The translations under genes were made by a program, and so were the position numbers. Below the pieces are notes generated by a model that was not told where the DNA came from, ran no database searches, and saw only the letters and a program-made list of their open reading frames with translations. From positions 1-64,000 of the forward strand of contig NZ_LWHJ01000011.1 in NCBI RefSeq assembly GCF_001652725.1: a stretch of 64,000 bases of DNA, in the 5' to 3' direction. Below, one piece after another: positions 48,716-56,912 of this stretch (the first letter of the stretch is position 1; each line of letters starts with the position of its first letter). The stretch comes from Pedobacter psychrophilus (GTDB lineage: Bacteria > Bacteroidota > Bacteroidia > Sphingobacteriales > Sphingobacteriaceae).

Positions 48716-50281
48716 TTATCCCAACAAATTTTTCCAGCTTACTAAATCACCAATAATCTTTTGTAAATCCGCAATAGCCACTCTTTCTTGTTCCATACTA
48801 TCTCTATGGCGAATGGTAACTGTATTATTTTCTAAAGTTTCATAATCTACAGTAATGCAAAAGGGTGTTCCGATAGCATCCTGACGGCGATAACGTTTTC
48901 CAATCGAATCTTTTTCATCATAAGCCATGTTGAAATCAAATTTCAATTGATCCATTATTTCACGGGCTTTTTCTGGCAAACCATCTTTTTTAGTTAAAGG
49001 TAAAATGGCAGCTTTATAAGGCGAAAGAGCAGGATGTAATTTCAAAACAGAACGAGAATCTTGCTTCTCATCGGTGCTTAAATCTTGTTCCTCAAACGCA
49101 TTGATCATCGTAACCAAAAAGAAACGATCTAAACCAATGGAAGTCTCAATTACATAAGGAACGTAATTGCCATAAGGTTTATTAGTTTCTGGATTTACCT
49201 CAGCATCAAAATACTGCATTTTTTTACCAGAAAACTCTTGGTGTTGGTTTAAATCGAAATCTGTACGAGAGTGAATTCCTTCTACTTCTTTAAATCCGAA
49301 TGGGAAATCATATTCTATATCAACAGCAGCATTAGCATAATGTGCCAGTTTTGCATGATCATGAAATTTATATTTCGCAGGATCTGTTCCTAAAGCCAAA
49401 TGCCATTTTAAACGTGTTTCTTTCCATTTTTTATACCATTCCATCTCAGTGCCAGGGCGTACAAAAAACTGCATTTCCATTTGTTCAAACTCTCGCATAC
49501 GCATAATAAACTGACGAGCAATTACTTCGTTTCTAAAAGCTTTACCAATTTGCGCAATCCCGAAAGGAACTTTCATTCTTCCAGATTTTTGAACGTTTAA
49601 AAAGTTAACGAATATTCCTTGTGCAGTTTCTGGTCTTAAATAAACTTCTTCAGCACCTTCGGCCATTGCCCCAAACTGTGTAGAAAACATCAGATTAAAC
49701 TGACGAACATCTGTCCAGTTGCAAGTTTTAGAAACGGGGCATTGTATTTTATGTTCTTCAATAAGTGCTTTTAAACGAGATAAATCCTCCGCTTTAAGCG
49801 CATTATCCATTTCAATTTGCAAGCTTTCTGCTAAAATATGTTTAGGATGGTTTTGGAATTTTGTTTCATTTAGATCATGAATAATTCCTGATTCAATATA
49901 AGGCTTATCTCCGAAAACCGCTATTCTAGCTTCAGTTTCATAAGCTGCAATTTTATCCTCTAATAATTGATCAGCTCGGTAACGTTTGTTAGAATCTTTG
50001 TTATCGATCATTGGATCGCTGAAACCATCAACATGTCCACTGGCCTTCCAAACTTTTGGGTGCATAAAAATTGCGGCATCAATTCCTACAATGTTTTCAT
50101 GCATTTGCACCATGGCTTTCCACCAATAAGTTTTGATGTTGTTTTTTAGTTCAGAGCCTAACTGACCGTAATCATAAACAGCGCTTAAACCATCATATAT
50201 TTCACTGCTTTGGAACACAAAACCGTATTCCTTAGCGTGTGAAATCACATTTTTAAAAATTTCTTCGTTATTATTTGCCAT
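48716..50281 (-). CDS. glyQS: Glycine-tRNA ligase, single-chain dimeric type
   Basis: 521 residues from the ATG at 50281 (MANNNEEIFKNVISHAKEYG); a TTG nine codons upstream lies inside the promoter. It is the alpha2 class II enzyme: SSEIYDGLSAVYDYGQLG (motif 1 region), RPETAQGIFVNF, AFRNEVIARQF (motif 2) and ETSIGLDRFFL (motif 3), then an anticodon-binding domain (LSPYKAAILPL). It charges tRNA-Gly. The putative promoter -7 box ends only 7 bp before the ATG, so the mRNA may be leaderless. Confidence 0.96.
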   Translation of the reverse strand: MANNNEEIFKNVISHAKEYGFVFQSSEIYDGLSAVYDYGQLGSELKNNIKTYWWKAMVQMHENIVGIDAAIFMHPKVWKASGHVDGFSDPMIDNKDSNKRYRADQLLEDKIAAYETEARIAVFGDKPYIESGIIHDLNETKFQNHPKHILAESLQIEMDNALKAEDLSRLKALIEEHKIQCPVSKTCNWTDVRQFNLMFSTQFGAMAEGAEEVYLRPETAQGIFVNFLNVQKSGRMKVPFGIAQIGKAFRNEVIARQFIMRMREFEQMEMQFFVRPGTEMEWYKKWKETRLKWHLALGTDPAKYKFHDHAKLAHYANAAVDIEYDFPFGFKEVEGIHSRTDFDLNQHQEFSGKKMQYFDAEVNPETNKPYGNYVPYVIETSIGLDRFFLVTMINAFEEQDLSTDEKQDSRSVLKLHPALSPYKAAILPLTKKDGLPEKAREIMDQLKFDFNMAYDEKDSIGKRYRRQDAIGTPFCITVDYETLENNTVTIRHRDSMEQERVAIADLQKIIGDLVSWKNLLG

Positions 50282-50288
50282 GATGCTG

Positions 50289-50325
50289 CAAATATAGCAT
50301 TTGATCAATCATTGCTAAATGATTG
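50289..50325 (-). promoter_or_regulatory. glyQS promoter with an overlapping palindrome
   Basis: On the minus strand a TTTA (50319-50316), a 19-nt spacer and TATATTTG (50296-50289) fit the Bacteroidota promoter. A palindrome CAATCATT-GCTA-AATGATTG (50306-50325) covers the -33 part and could be an operator (inference). The -7 box ends 7 bp before the ATG. Confidence 0.6.
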
Positions 50326-50346
50326 TTTATTTTAATTGCTGGTGGA

Positions 50347-50919
50347 TTAAAATGTTGTTCTCGTTCCTGAACTGATACTCACCATTCGGCTTAAGCCATT
50401 GTAGAAACCGATATCATAACCTTGAAAATCTACATTTATAGCTATTGAGCTTTTTTTGAATCCAAAAAATTCATCGTTGCTTAAAGAAGTACTTATGCTA
50501 AAACAGTCCATATAAGTGTAATCACTAGATTTTGGATTGAGAGGAAAAACCCAACTTACCTTATTACTTAATGATTGGGAAGTTGTTAAAGGGTTTTTTC
50601 CAATTCTTTTTAGCTCCATTTCGGCATTTGGACCTGCGAATAGAGAAATCCTGGCACCTTTATTTGCTGGCGATCTAATAAAAACGGCATTAACCTGTGG
50701 ACCAGCATATAAATGGTTTGTAAATTTTTTATTGTAACCACAATTTACGCCCATTATAGTTTTAACGCTAGTTGCAGAAGATAATGTTGCAATATTAATA
50801 TCCAATCCGACAAAAAAATAACCATTTTTTTGAGGTATTCCTTGTCCGTAAGAACTTTTAAAGAGAGAGAGAAATAAAATAGAGAGTAGAAGTTTTGATA
50901 AGGTAAATTTCATTTTCAT
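50347..50919 (-). CDS. Secreted hypothetical protein, probably outer-membrane beta-rich
   Basis: 190 residues with a signal peptide (about 1-25, ending SSYGQ). Strand-rich segments such as GYFFVGLDINIATLSS, GVNCGYNKKFTNHLYAGPQVNAV and ISLFAGPNAEMELKR suggest a small barrel-like or porin-family protein. It lacks a clear C-terminal aromatic barrel signature apart from the final Phe. I do not recognise the family. It lies upstream of nothing obvious and is on the minus strand like its neighbours. Confidence 0.6.
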   Translation of the reverse strand: MKMKFTLSKLLLSILFLSLFKSSYGQGIPQKNGYFFVGLDINIATLSSATSVKTIMGVNCGYNKKFTNHLYAGPQVNAVFIRSPANKGARISLFAGPNAEMELKRIGKNPLTTSQSLSNKVSWVFPLNPKSSDYTYMDCFSISTSLSNDEFFGFKKSSIAINVDFQGYDIGFYNGLSRMVSISSGTRTTF

Positions 50920-50980
50920 ACGATACTTGTAAGAGCATTGTACGAGAAAATCTAAAATAGGTTATAAAAAATATTAAATA

Positions 50981-51017
50981 TTAGACTTACGAAGTTTCAA
51001 AAATTTCGTAAGTCTAA
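50981..51017. repeat. Palindromic intergenic element, family 2, copy 3
   Basis: Arms TTAGACTTACGAA and TTCGTAAGTCTAA around an 11-nt centre (GTTTCAAAAAT). It matches copies at 19125 and 27823. It lies 18 bp after the stop of the phospholipase C/P1-fold gene on the minus strand, where it could also act as a transcript end. Confidence 0.85.
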
Positions 51018-51034
51018 TAAGATTAAATCAAAAC

Positions 51035-52000
51035 CTAATTTTCTGGCCTGCCCAAAGCTTTGCCTTTCAAATAAAGTTTTTCTTCCTCTTCGGTCTGTTT
51101 CTTTTCTTGTGGAGTAATATTTTGTTTGACCAAATTTTTCATATCAGGTTGCCCCGCATCTACCCAAGCCGTATACCAAAAACTTCCAACATCTAATATA
51201 GAACTACGCATTTGGCGCTCAACCATTCCTTTTAAAGCATCATGATAGGCTTTTGAATAAGGGATAGAATATTCTTTGATTACTCTTCCATTGCGTTCAT
51301 TATAAGTGTATTTCCTATCTACAGGGAAACTTTTAGTCAAGTTCTTTTCAATAGTTAAGGTAGAATCTAATAAACTATAAGTATTGATAACAATATCCCA
51401 GGCCTTATCTAAAGGATTATCTATATATTTTGCCTTCCCTACAAAATAATCGTAATCATTGGCAAAAAGTTCTGGCAATCTACTTTCCCAAAAACCATGG
51501 ATGCCAACCTGATTAGTCATTTGGCCATTATAATTCTCTGAAGTATGCAATGGAACATGAGCATCAGCAATGTAATGACCTAAATCTGCAGAATATTTTA
51601 GAATCAAAACTGAGTCTCTACTTTTAAATGCATCAACTAATTTGTAATAACTACGTTGTATCTGCCAAGGCACAATACCATAAGCGTTTAATGTATCTTG
51701 AGATAGTTTTTCAACCGCATCTTTCCACTTTTTTGGGATAATTATAAAAGGTTCTTTACCATAATGATCTGCATCCAAATAATGCCTTGGAGCTTCTAAA
51801 GAATCTGCATATCTCCGCTTATCCGGATCAACTGCATGTTCTGTGATATAATTAATGTTACTTTTATAAAAGCCTATTAAATTGCTTGGGAGTGTAAAAA
51901 CAGCTAATCTGTTGATTCTCATATGTGCAAAAAATCCCCACGAAGAAAAAATGAATAAACAAGGAATTAGCAGGATAAAAAAGTAATTTTTTATTTTCAT
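51035..52000 (-). CDS. Zinc phospholipase C / S1-P1 nuclease-fold protein
   Basis: 321 residues. Signal cleavage after FSS would leave W21 as the new N-terminal residue, which in this fold ligates zinc through its amino group. Other ligands fit: H26 (five after Trp, as in P1 nuclease), H73, H142-x3-D146 (DLGHYIADAH), H152, and H168-x3-E172 (GIHGFWESRL). The last Glu resembles bacterial phospholipase C, while the Trp-His spacing resembles P1. Phosphodiesterase activity on phospholipid or nucleic acid is likely in the periplasm or outside; the substrate is undecided. The gene is monocistronic. Confidence 0.82.
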   Translation of the reverse strand: MKIKNYFFILLIPCLFIFSSWGFFAHMRINRLAVFTLPSNLIGFYKSNINYITEHAVDPDKRRYADSLEAPRHYLDADHYGKEPFIIIPKKWKDAVEKLSQDTLNAYGIVPWQIQRSYYKLVDAFKSRDSVLILKYSADLGHYIADAHVPLHTSENYNGQMTNQVGIHGFWESRLPELFANDYDYFVGKAKYIDNPLDKAWDIVINTYSLLDSTLTIEKNLTKSFPVDRKYTYNERNGRVIKEYSIPYSKAYHDALKGMVERQMRSSILDVGSFWYTAWVDAGQPDMKNLVKQNITPQEKKQTEEEEKLYLKGKALGRPEN

Positions 52001-52067
52001 GATATAAATTTAAAAATACCATTAACAAAATAGGTTATAAAGGAGTAAAAAATATTTTAAATTTGCA

Positions 52068-52098
52068 TTTGTATTTAAAATAATTCAACCTATATTTG
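52068..52098 (+). promoter_or_regulatory. rpsT promoter
   Basis: TTTG at 52068-52071, a 19-bp spacer and TATATTTG at 52091-52098 match the Bacteroidota consensus exactly. The rpsT ATG is 46 bp further on. Confidence 0.75.
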
Positions 52099-52144
52099 CA
52101 TCCCCTAATAAAGGGATATTACTCAACGGAATAAAAAGCTTACA

Positions 52145-52396
52145 ATGGCAAATCATAAATCGGCAATTAAAAGAATCAGAGCTAACGCAACAAAACGTTT
52201 ACGTAACAGGTATCAAGCAAAAACTACCAGAACTTTTATCAAAAGGTTGCGTAATGCGGTTTCTAAAGAAGAAGCACAGGCTTTATTGCCAAAAGTAACT
52301 TCAATGTTAGATCGTTTAGCTAAGAAAAACGTAATTCACAAAAATAAAGCAGCTAACAATAAGTCTAAACTGACTAAGTTCGTTAACGCTTTATAA
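52145..52396 (+). CDS. rpsT: 30S ribosomal protein S20
   Basis: 83 residues, Lys/Arg-rich, with the S20 pattern MANHKSAIKRIRANATKRLR and the C-terminal VIHKNKAANNKSKLTKFV. It binds 16S rRNA in the 30S body. The gene is monocistronic, with a consensus promoter and a terminator. Confidence 0.97.
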   Translation: MANHKSAIKRIRANATKRLRNRYQAKTTRTFIKRLRNAVSKEEAQALLPKVTSMLDRLAKKNVIHKNKAANNKSKLTKFVNAL

Positions 52397-52415
52397 GAGA
52401 TAAAATATTTTACTG

Positions 52416-52449
52416 AAGGCAGGATTCTTACAAGGGTCCTGCTTTTTTT
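52416..52449 (+). terminator. rpsT terminator
   Basis: GCAGGA / TCCTGC stem with a 12-nt loop followed by T7, about 20 bp after the rpsT stop. Confidence 0.85.
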
Positions 52450-52464
52450 GTTTCAAAGAATTTT

Positions 52465-52511
52465 GGCGTTCTCAGCTAACTGGCGGAGATTTTCATTTCT
52501 ATCCCAACCGC
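52465..52511 (+). repeat. Degenerate copy of the dispersed hairpin repeat (copy 5)
   Basis: GGCGTT at the left end and TTTCTATCCCAACCGC at the right end match the family ends, but the central hairpin and the GGATGCCG element are missing, leaving 47 bp. It lies between rpsT and radC. Confidence 0.55.
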
Positions 52512-52599
52512 AAAACTTGTTCAGTATAAAACCCATCACATAAAACTTATAACTTTTGTAAACAACCTAAAACTTAAAACCTTTTATTACTTTAGTTTT

Positions 52600-53301
52600 A
52601 TGGAACTGCCTTATCAACAGAAATTTACGATAAAAGCTTGGGCAGAAGAAGACCGTCCGAGAGAAAAGTTATTGCAACATGGCAGAAGAACGCTTTCTGA
52701 TGCAGAATTGATAGCTATCTTAATTGGTTCTGGTTCTGTTACAGAATCAGCAGTAGAACTCAGTAAAAAAATCTTGCACTCATGTCAAAACGATTTGAAT
52801 CTATTGAGCAAACTTTCTGTTCAAGAACTTTGTAAATTTAAGGGAATTGGGGAGGCAAAGGCAATATCAATTATTGCGGCTTTAGAATTAGGACGACGTA
52901 GAAAGGAAATTGAATTACCGCCAATTGAGAAGATAAATACCTCGAGAGATATTTTTAATGTACTATTGCCTTATTATAAAGATTTACCTCACGAGGAGTT
53001 TTGGATACTAGTTTTAGCAAAATCAAATAAACTAACCCATAAAATTCTAATCTCTAAAGGCGGCCAAGCCGGTACAATAGTTGATTCTAAAATAGTTTTT
53101 AAAGCAGCTTTAGAAAACAACGCAGCAAATATTATATTAACCCATAATCATCCTTCAGGTAATTTACGTCCAAGTCATGAAGATATATCTTTAACCAAAA
53201 AATTAGTTGCTGCAGGTAAGCTAATGGATATTGGAGTTTTAGATCATGTTATCATTACAGACGATGCTTTTTTCAGCATGGCAGATGAAGGTTTGATGTA
53301 A
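52600..53301 (+). CDS. radC: RadC-family JAB/MPN-domain protein
   Basis: 233 residues. An N-terminal helix-hairpin-helix region (about 20-95, with DAELIAILIGSG and KFKGIGEAKA) is followed by the JAB metalloprotease-like domain with H182, H184, S186 and D195 in HNHPSGNLRPSHED, all present. The family is annotated as DNA repair, but the role of RadC is not settled. It lies between rpsT and pheT as a single gene. Confidence 0.93.
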   Translation: MELPYQQKFTIKAWAEEDRPREKLLQHGRRTLSDAELIAILIGSGSVTESAVELSKKILHSCQNDLNLLSKLSVQELCKFKGIGEAKAISIIAALELGRRRKEIELPPIEKINTSRDIFNVLLPYYKDLPHEEFWILVLAKSNKLTHKILISKGGQAGTIVDSKIVFKAALENNAANIILTHNHPSGNLRPSHEDISLTKKLVAAGKLMDIGVLDHVIITDDAFFSMADEGLM

Positions 53302-53470
53302 ACTGTCTTAATAAAATTGAATTAGGTTTTAAACAATTATGTGATTTTCCACTTAATGTAGTTAGAAAATTTTCAGAATCATATTTTTGTAATAGAAATT
53401 TAATCTGTTGCAAAATAATTCGTTTTCCTTCTCGGTTAAACAAAAAACTCCTATCCCAATCTATTTTTCT

Positions 53471-53478
53471 TATTTTTG
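53471..53478 (+). promoter_or_regulatory. Putative -7 element of the pheT promoter
   Basis: TATTTTTG matches TAnnTTTG and ends 19 bp before the pheT ATG. No convincing TTTG is seen at -33. Confidence 0.5.
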
Positions 53479-53497
53479 CTTTTCTTAAAAAAATCGA

Positions 53498-55894
53498 ATG
53501 AAAATTTCTTATAACTGGCTTAAAACTTTTATAAATACAGATAAAAATCAAGATGAAATCTCTACCATTTTAACCGCTATTGGTTTAGAGGTAGAAAGTT
53601 TGGAGAAGGTGCAGGCCATTCCCGGAGGATTAGAAGGTTTGGTAATTGGCTACGTTAAAGAGTGTGAGCAACATCCAAATGCGGATAGATTAAGGATTAC
53701 AAAAGTAGACGTTGGTAGTGCAGAGAATTTACAGATTGTTTGCGGAGCGCCAAATGTTGCAATAGGACAAAAAGTGGTTGTTGCAACTGTTGGTTGCGAT
53801 GTGCACCCAACAGATGGAGAGCCTTTTAAAATTAATAAATCTAAAATTAGGGGAGAAGTTTCTGAAGGGATGATTTGCGCAGAGGATGAAATTGGTTTGG
53901 GTAAAGGACATAATGGAATTATGGTTTTGCCAGAAGATGCTCCAATCGGGATTTTTGCGAAAAATTATTTTAAGCTAAATGATGATTTTGTTTTCGAGAT
54001 CGGTTTAACACCAAATAGGGCAGATGCAGCCTCGCATTTTGGCGTTGCGAGAGATTTGGCAGCATATCTAAAAACGGAAATTATTAAACCTAAAGTTGAA
54101 GATTTTAAAATTGATAATTATAATCTAAAAATAGAAGTTGAGGTTTTAGATGAGGATGCCGCACCAAGATATTCTGGGATAACTATTTCCGGAATTACCG
54201 TTCAGGATTCTCCAAAATGGTTAAAAGAAAAATTAGCAGTTATTGGCTTACGCCCGATAAATAATATTGTAGACGTAACCAATTTTGTATTGCATGATTT
54301 GGGACAACCTTTACATGCATTTGATGCCGATGAAATTGTTGGCGGAAAAGTCATGGTTAAAAAATGTGCTGAAGGGACAAAGTTTAAAACTTTAGATGAA
54401 GTAGAAAGAACGCTTACCGCTGATGATTTGATGATTTGCGATAGCGAAAAACCCATGTGTATTGCTGGAGTTTTTGGCGGTGTTGCATCTGGAGTGAAGC
54501 AAAGCACAAAAAATATCTTTTTAGAAAGCGCTTATTTCAATGCGGTTTCTGTAAGAAAAACGGCAAAAAGATTTGGGTTAAAAACAGATGCTTCTTTTAG
54601 GTTTGAAAGAGGCACTGACCCCGAAATTACCGTTTATGCTCTAAAAAGAGCAGCACTTTTAATTCAAGAAGTTGCCGGAGGAGAAATTAGTTCCGATATT
54701 TTTGATCATTACCCAAATCCTGTTGCAGCGTTTGATGTGGAATTAACCTTTGATCACGTTCAAAAACTGATTGGTAAAGCAATCCCAAAAGAAGAAATTA
54801 CTTCAATTATCAAAGCTTTAGGCATTGTCGTGATAAATGAAACCGAATCTCAATTATCGCTAAAAGTGCCAACTTATAAGGTAGATGTAACTCGACCGGT
54901 TGATGTGATTGAAGAAGTGTTAAGAATTTATGGTTACGATAATATCGAAATTCCGCAAAAGGTAAACGCATCATTAAACGTTTCGCCAAAACCCGATAAA
55001 GAAACTATCCAAAACACCATTGCAGATCTATTGACTGCAAACGGATTTTATGAAATTTTATCTAACTCTTTAACCAAATCTTCTTATTCAAAAGATTTAG
55101 ATTCGGCGGTAAAGATTTTAAATCCTTTAAGTTCAGATTTAGATGTGATGCGCCAAAGTATGCTTTATTCTGGTTTGGAAGCTGTTGCTTATAACCAAAA
55201 TAGAAGAACTGCCGATGTAAAGTTTTATGAGTTTGGCAAAACTTATCAAACAGAAAACGGAAAATATAAGGAATCTAATCACCTTTCGGTTTTTATGAGT
55301 GGCAAAGCCGATAGCGAGCAATGGAATCAAGCTGGAAAAGGAATTAATTTTTATCATCTTAAAGCTAGTGTTGATGCAATCTTAAAAAGATTGAACATCG
55401 AAAAACTTCAATCAGACGTTGTAGAAAATGAAGATTTTTCTTACGGAATTTCTTACAAAAGAGGAGCAAAGATTTTAGCAAGTTTTGGAGCCGTAGCACC
55501 AAAAGAATTAAAAAAAGCAGATGTTTCTAAACCTGTTTTTTATGCTGATATTGATTGGGATATGCTTTTAATGTTGATCAAAAACAACAAAATTTCTTAT
55601 CAGGAAGTTTCTAAATTCCCTGCAGTAAGAAGAGATTTATCTATATTATTAGATAGCAACGTTAGATTTGAAGATTTGAAACGTATTGCTTTAAAAACGG
55701 AAAAGAATTTATTAAAAGAAGTAAATGTTTTTGATGTTTACCAAGGTGATAAATTACCCGAAGGAAAAAAATCTTATGCGTTAAGTTTTATACTTCAAGA
55801 TGAAGAAAAAACTTTGACCGATGCTCAAATTGATGAAATGATGAAGAAATTAATTGCTAACTTCGGTAAGGAAGTGGGCGCTGAGATTAGATAA
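53498..55894 (+). CDS. pheT: Phenylalanine-tRNA ligase, beta subunit
   Basis: 798 residues, the normal length. The domains follow the usual order: tRNA-binding EMAP-like domain (about 40-150: EQHPNADRLRITKVD, VCGAPNV), B3/B4 editing domain (about 215-390: NNIVDVTNFVLHDLGQPLHAFD), B5 (about 400-470), class II-like core (about 490-680: FYEILSNSLT, LNPLSSDLDVMRQSML) and FDX-ACB anticodon-binding domain (about 704-798: SKFPAVRRDLSILLD). It pairs with PheS to charge tRNA-Phe; pheS is not adjacent. Confidence 0.97.
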   Translation: MKISYNWLKTFINTDKNQDEISTILTAIGLEVESLEKVQAIPGGLEGLVIGYVKECEQHPNADRLRITKVDVGSAENLQIVCGAPNVAIGQKVVVATVGCDVHPTDGEPFKINKSKIRGEVSEGMICAEDEIGLGKGHNGIMVLPEDAPIGIFAKNYFKLNDDFVFEIGLTPNRADAASHFGVARDLAAYLKTEIIKPKVEDFKIDNYNLKIEVEVLDEDAAPRYSGITISGITVQDSPKWLKEKLAVIGLRPINNIVDVTNFVLHDLGQPLHAFDADEIVGGKVMVKKCAEGTKFKTLDEVERTLTADDLMICDSEKPMCIAGVFGGVASGVKQSTKNIFLESAYFNAVSVRKTAKRFGLKTDASFRFERGTDPEITVYALKRAALLIQEVAGGEISSDIFDHYPNPVAAFDVELTFDHVQKLIGKAIPKEEITSIIKALGIVVINETESQLSLKVPTYKVDVTRPVDVIEEVLRIYGYDNIEIPQKVNASLNVSPKPDKETIQNTIADLLTANGFYEILSNSLTKSSYSKDLDSAVKILNPLSSDLDVMRQSMLYSGLEAVAYNQNRRTADVKFYEFGKTYQTENGKYKESNHLSVFMSGKADSEQWNQAGKGINFYHLKASVDAILKRLNIEKLQSDVVENEDFSYGISYKRGAKILASFGAVAPKELKKADVSKPVFYADIDWDMLLMLIKNNKISYQEVSKFPAVRRDLSILLDSNVRFEDLKRIALKTEKNLLKEVNVFDVYQGDKLPEGKKSYALSFILQDEEKTLTDAQIDEMMKKLIANFGKEVGAEIR

Positions 55895-55925
55895 TTTTCT
55901 TAATCAATTTGTTTCAAGGCGATAA

Positions 55926-56014
55926 GGCGTTAACGATAGAAACGGCATCCTTTTTTTTTGCCTCACAATTTTGCAAGTTGAAAAAAAGATATAGTGATTA
56001 GCGTGTTAAAACGC
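55926..56014 (-). repeat. Dispersed intergenic hairpin repeat, copy 6 (reverse orientation)
   Basis: Read on the minus strand: GCGTTTTAACACGC, CACTATATC, a T-run/A-run central stem, GGATGCCGTTTC and ATCGTTAACGCC. It is 89 bp and lies between pheT and the coiled-coil gene. It is the only copy in this orientation. Confidence 0.85.
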
Positions 56015-56085
56015 TCAAATCATTTTTAATAAATAGGATAAAAATTAAATTTTAAAATTAATAAGAAATTAAATTAACACAATAA

Positions 56086-56376
56086 ATGTCTGTAATTGCT
56101 AAGAAATTAGATCAGGTGCTGGACCGCACCCAAAAGCTGGTAGATTTGTCAAAAGCCTTACAGGAGCATAATGACTTGCTAAATTTGGAAAATGAGCACA
56201 TGAAAGTTGCTTTAGAAACCAGTGAAAACAAGCGAAAAGACCTAGAAGAAAAGTTAAGAGTTTTAAAGATGGCGAAAAGTTTAGAAGGCTCTAGCGAAAA
56301 AACACTTGACATAAAGCAAAAAATTAACGAATTTGTGCGGGAAATAGATAAGTGTATTGTATTACTAAACAAGTAA
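56086..56376 (+). CDS. Small coiled-coil protein upstream of zapA
   Basis: 96 residues, almost entirely predicted coiled coil (LDQVLDRTQKLVDLSKALQE, LLNLENEHMKVALETSENKR, KDLEEKLRVLKMAKS), with no membrane segment. Its position 23 bp before zapA and its size suggest a division-related partner, perhaps a ZapB-like protein (inference); sequence alone does not identify it. Confidence 0.75.
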   Translation: MSVIAKKLDQVLDRTQKLVDLSKALQEHNDLLNLENEHMKVALETSENKRKDLEEKLRVLKMAKSLEGSSEKTLDIKQKINEFVREIDKCIVLLNK

Positions 56377-56399
56377 TACATTGTGAACCTAATGCTCAG

Positions 56400-56696
56400 A
56401 TGGGAGAAATCTCGATAAAAATAAATATTGCCGACCGTGTTTATCCCTTAAAGATTAATATGGAAGAGGAAGAAGTGGTGAGGAGAGCTGCCAAGTTGAT
56501 CAATGATCGTATCAAAGAACTTCAAGAGAAGTATGCGGTTAAAGATAAACAAGACTTGCTTTCTATGTGTGTATTACATTACGCCTCTGCATCTATACAT
56601 GCAGAAAAAAAGGCGAGCAATGAAGATACGGATGTAGCAGAGAAGGTTTACCAATTGGATAGTTTGTTAAACGATTTTTTTTCTAAAGGAAAATAA
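56400..56696 (+). CDS. zapA: Cell-division protein ZapA
   Basis: 98 residues from the ATG at 56400 (MGEISIKINIADRVYPL); an in-frame ATG-like start 16 codons earlier overlaps the preceding gene and is rejected. It has the ZapA pattern of an N-terminal beta strand pair followed by KINMEEEEVVRRAAKLINDRI and a long helix. ZapA binds and cross-links FtsZ filaments in the Z-ring. It is in an apparent operon with the coiled-coil gene, and the 6S-like RNA follows. Confidence 0.9.
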   Translation: MGEISIKINIADRVYPLKINMEEEEVVRRAAKLINDRIKELQEKYAVKDKQDLLSMCVLHYASASIHAEKKASNEDTDVAEKVYQLDSLLNDFFSKGK

Positions 56697-56724
56697 CATT
56701 CTTTATAATTAGCATATAAGATCT

Positions 56725-56893
56725 AACCGTGTTAGATTTTTGGTTTCACTATTAAAAAACTTAACACTTCGATATGAAGAAGGGTTACAAAAGCATTACT
56801 CATTTGGCTTTGCCATATGTTTACGGCTTAAACCCTAAGCGTGATCGACAAGTTTACAATACATGAAGTCTGAAATTTAACGCGGTTTTTTTA
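56725..56893 (+). ncRNA. ssrS: 6S RNA candidate (6S-Flavo type)
   Basis: The 216-bp spacer between zapA and rny holds a conserved-looking RNA of about 170 nt. Its ends pair as a long stem: AACCGTGTTAGATTT (from 56725) with AAATTTAACGCGGTT (to 56888), 13 of 15 positions identical to the perfect complement, followed directly by T7. Inside are a CTTC/GAAG hairpin and an AGGGTT/AACCCT arm enclosing a large bubble. This rod-with-bubble shape and the zapA neighbourhood are typical of 6S RNA, which binds the RNA polymerase holoenzyme. The 6S-Flavo assignment is from memory of that Rfam class and has not been run. Confidence 0.75.
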
Positions 56894-56912
56894 TTTATTT
56901 TAATTACAATTT

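Noticed and set aside
53273-53551. 92-codon minus-strand frame between radC and pheT
   Set aside because: It overlaps the pheT start and its promoter and lacks protein-like features.
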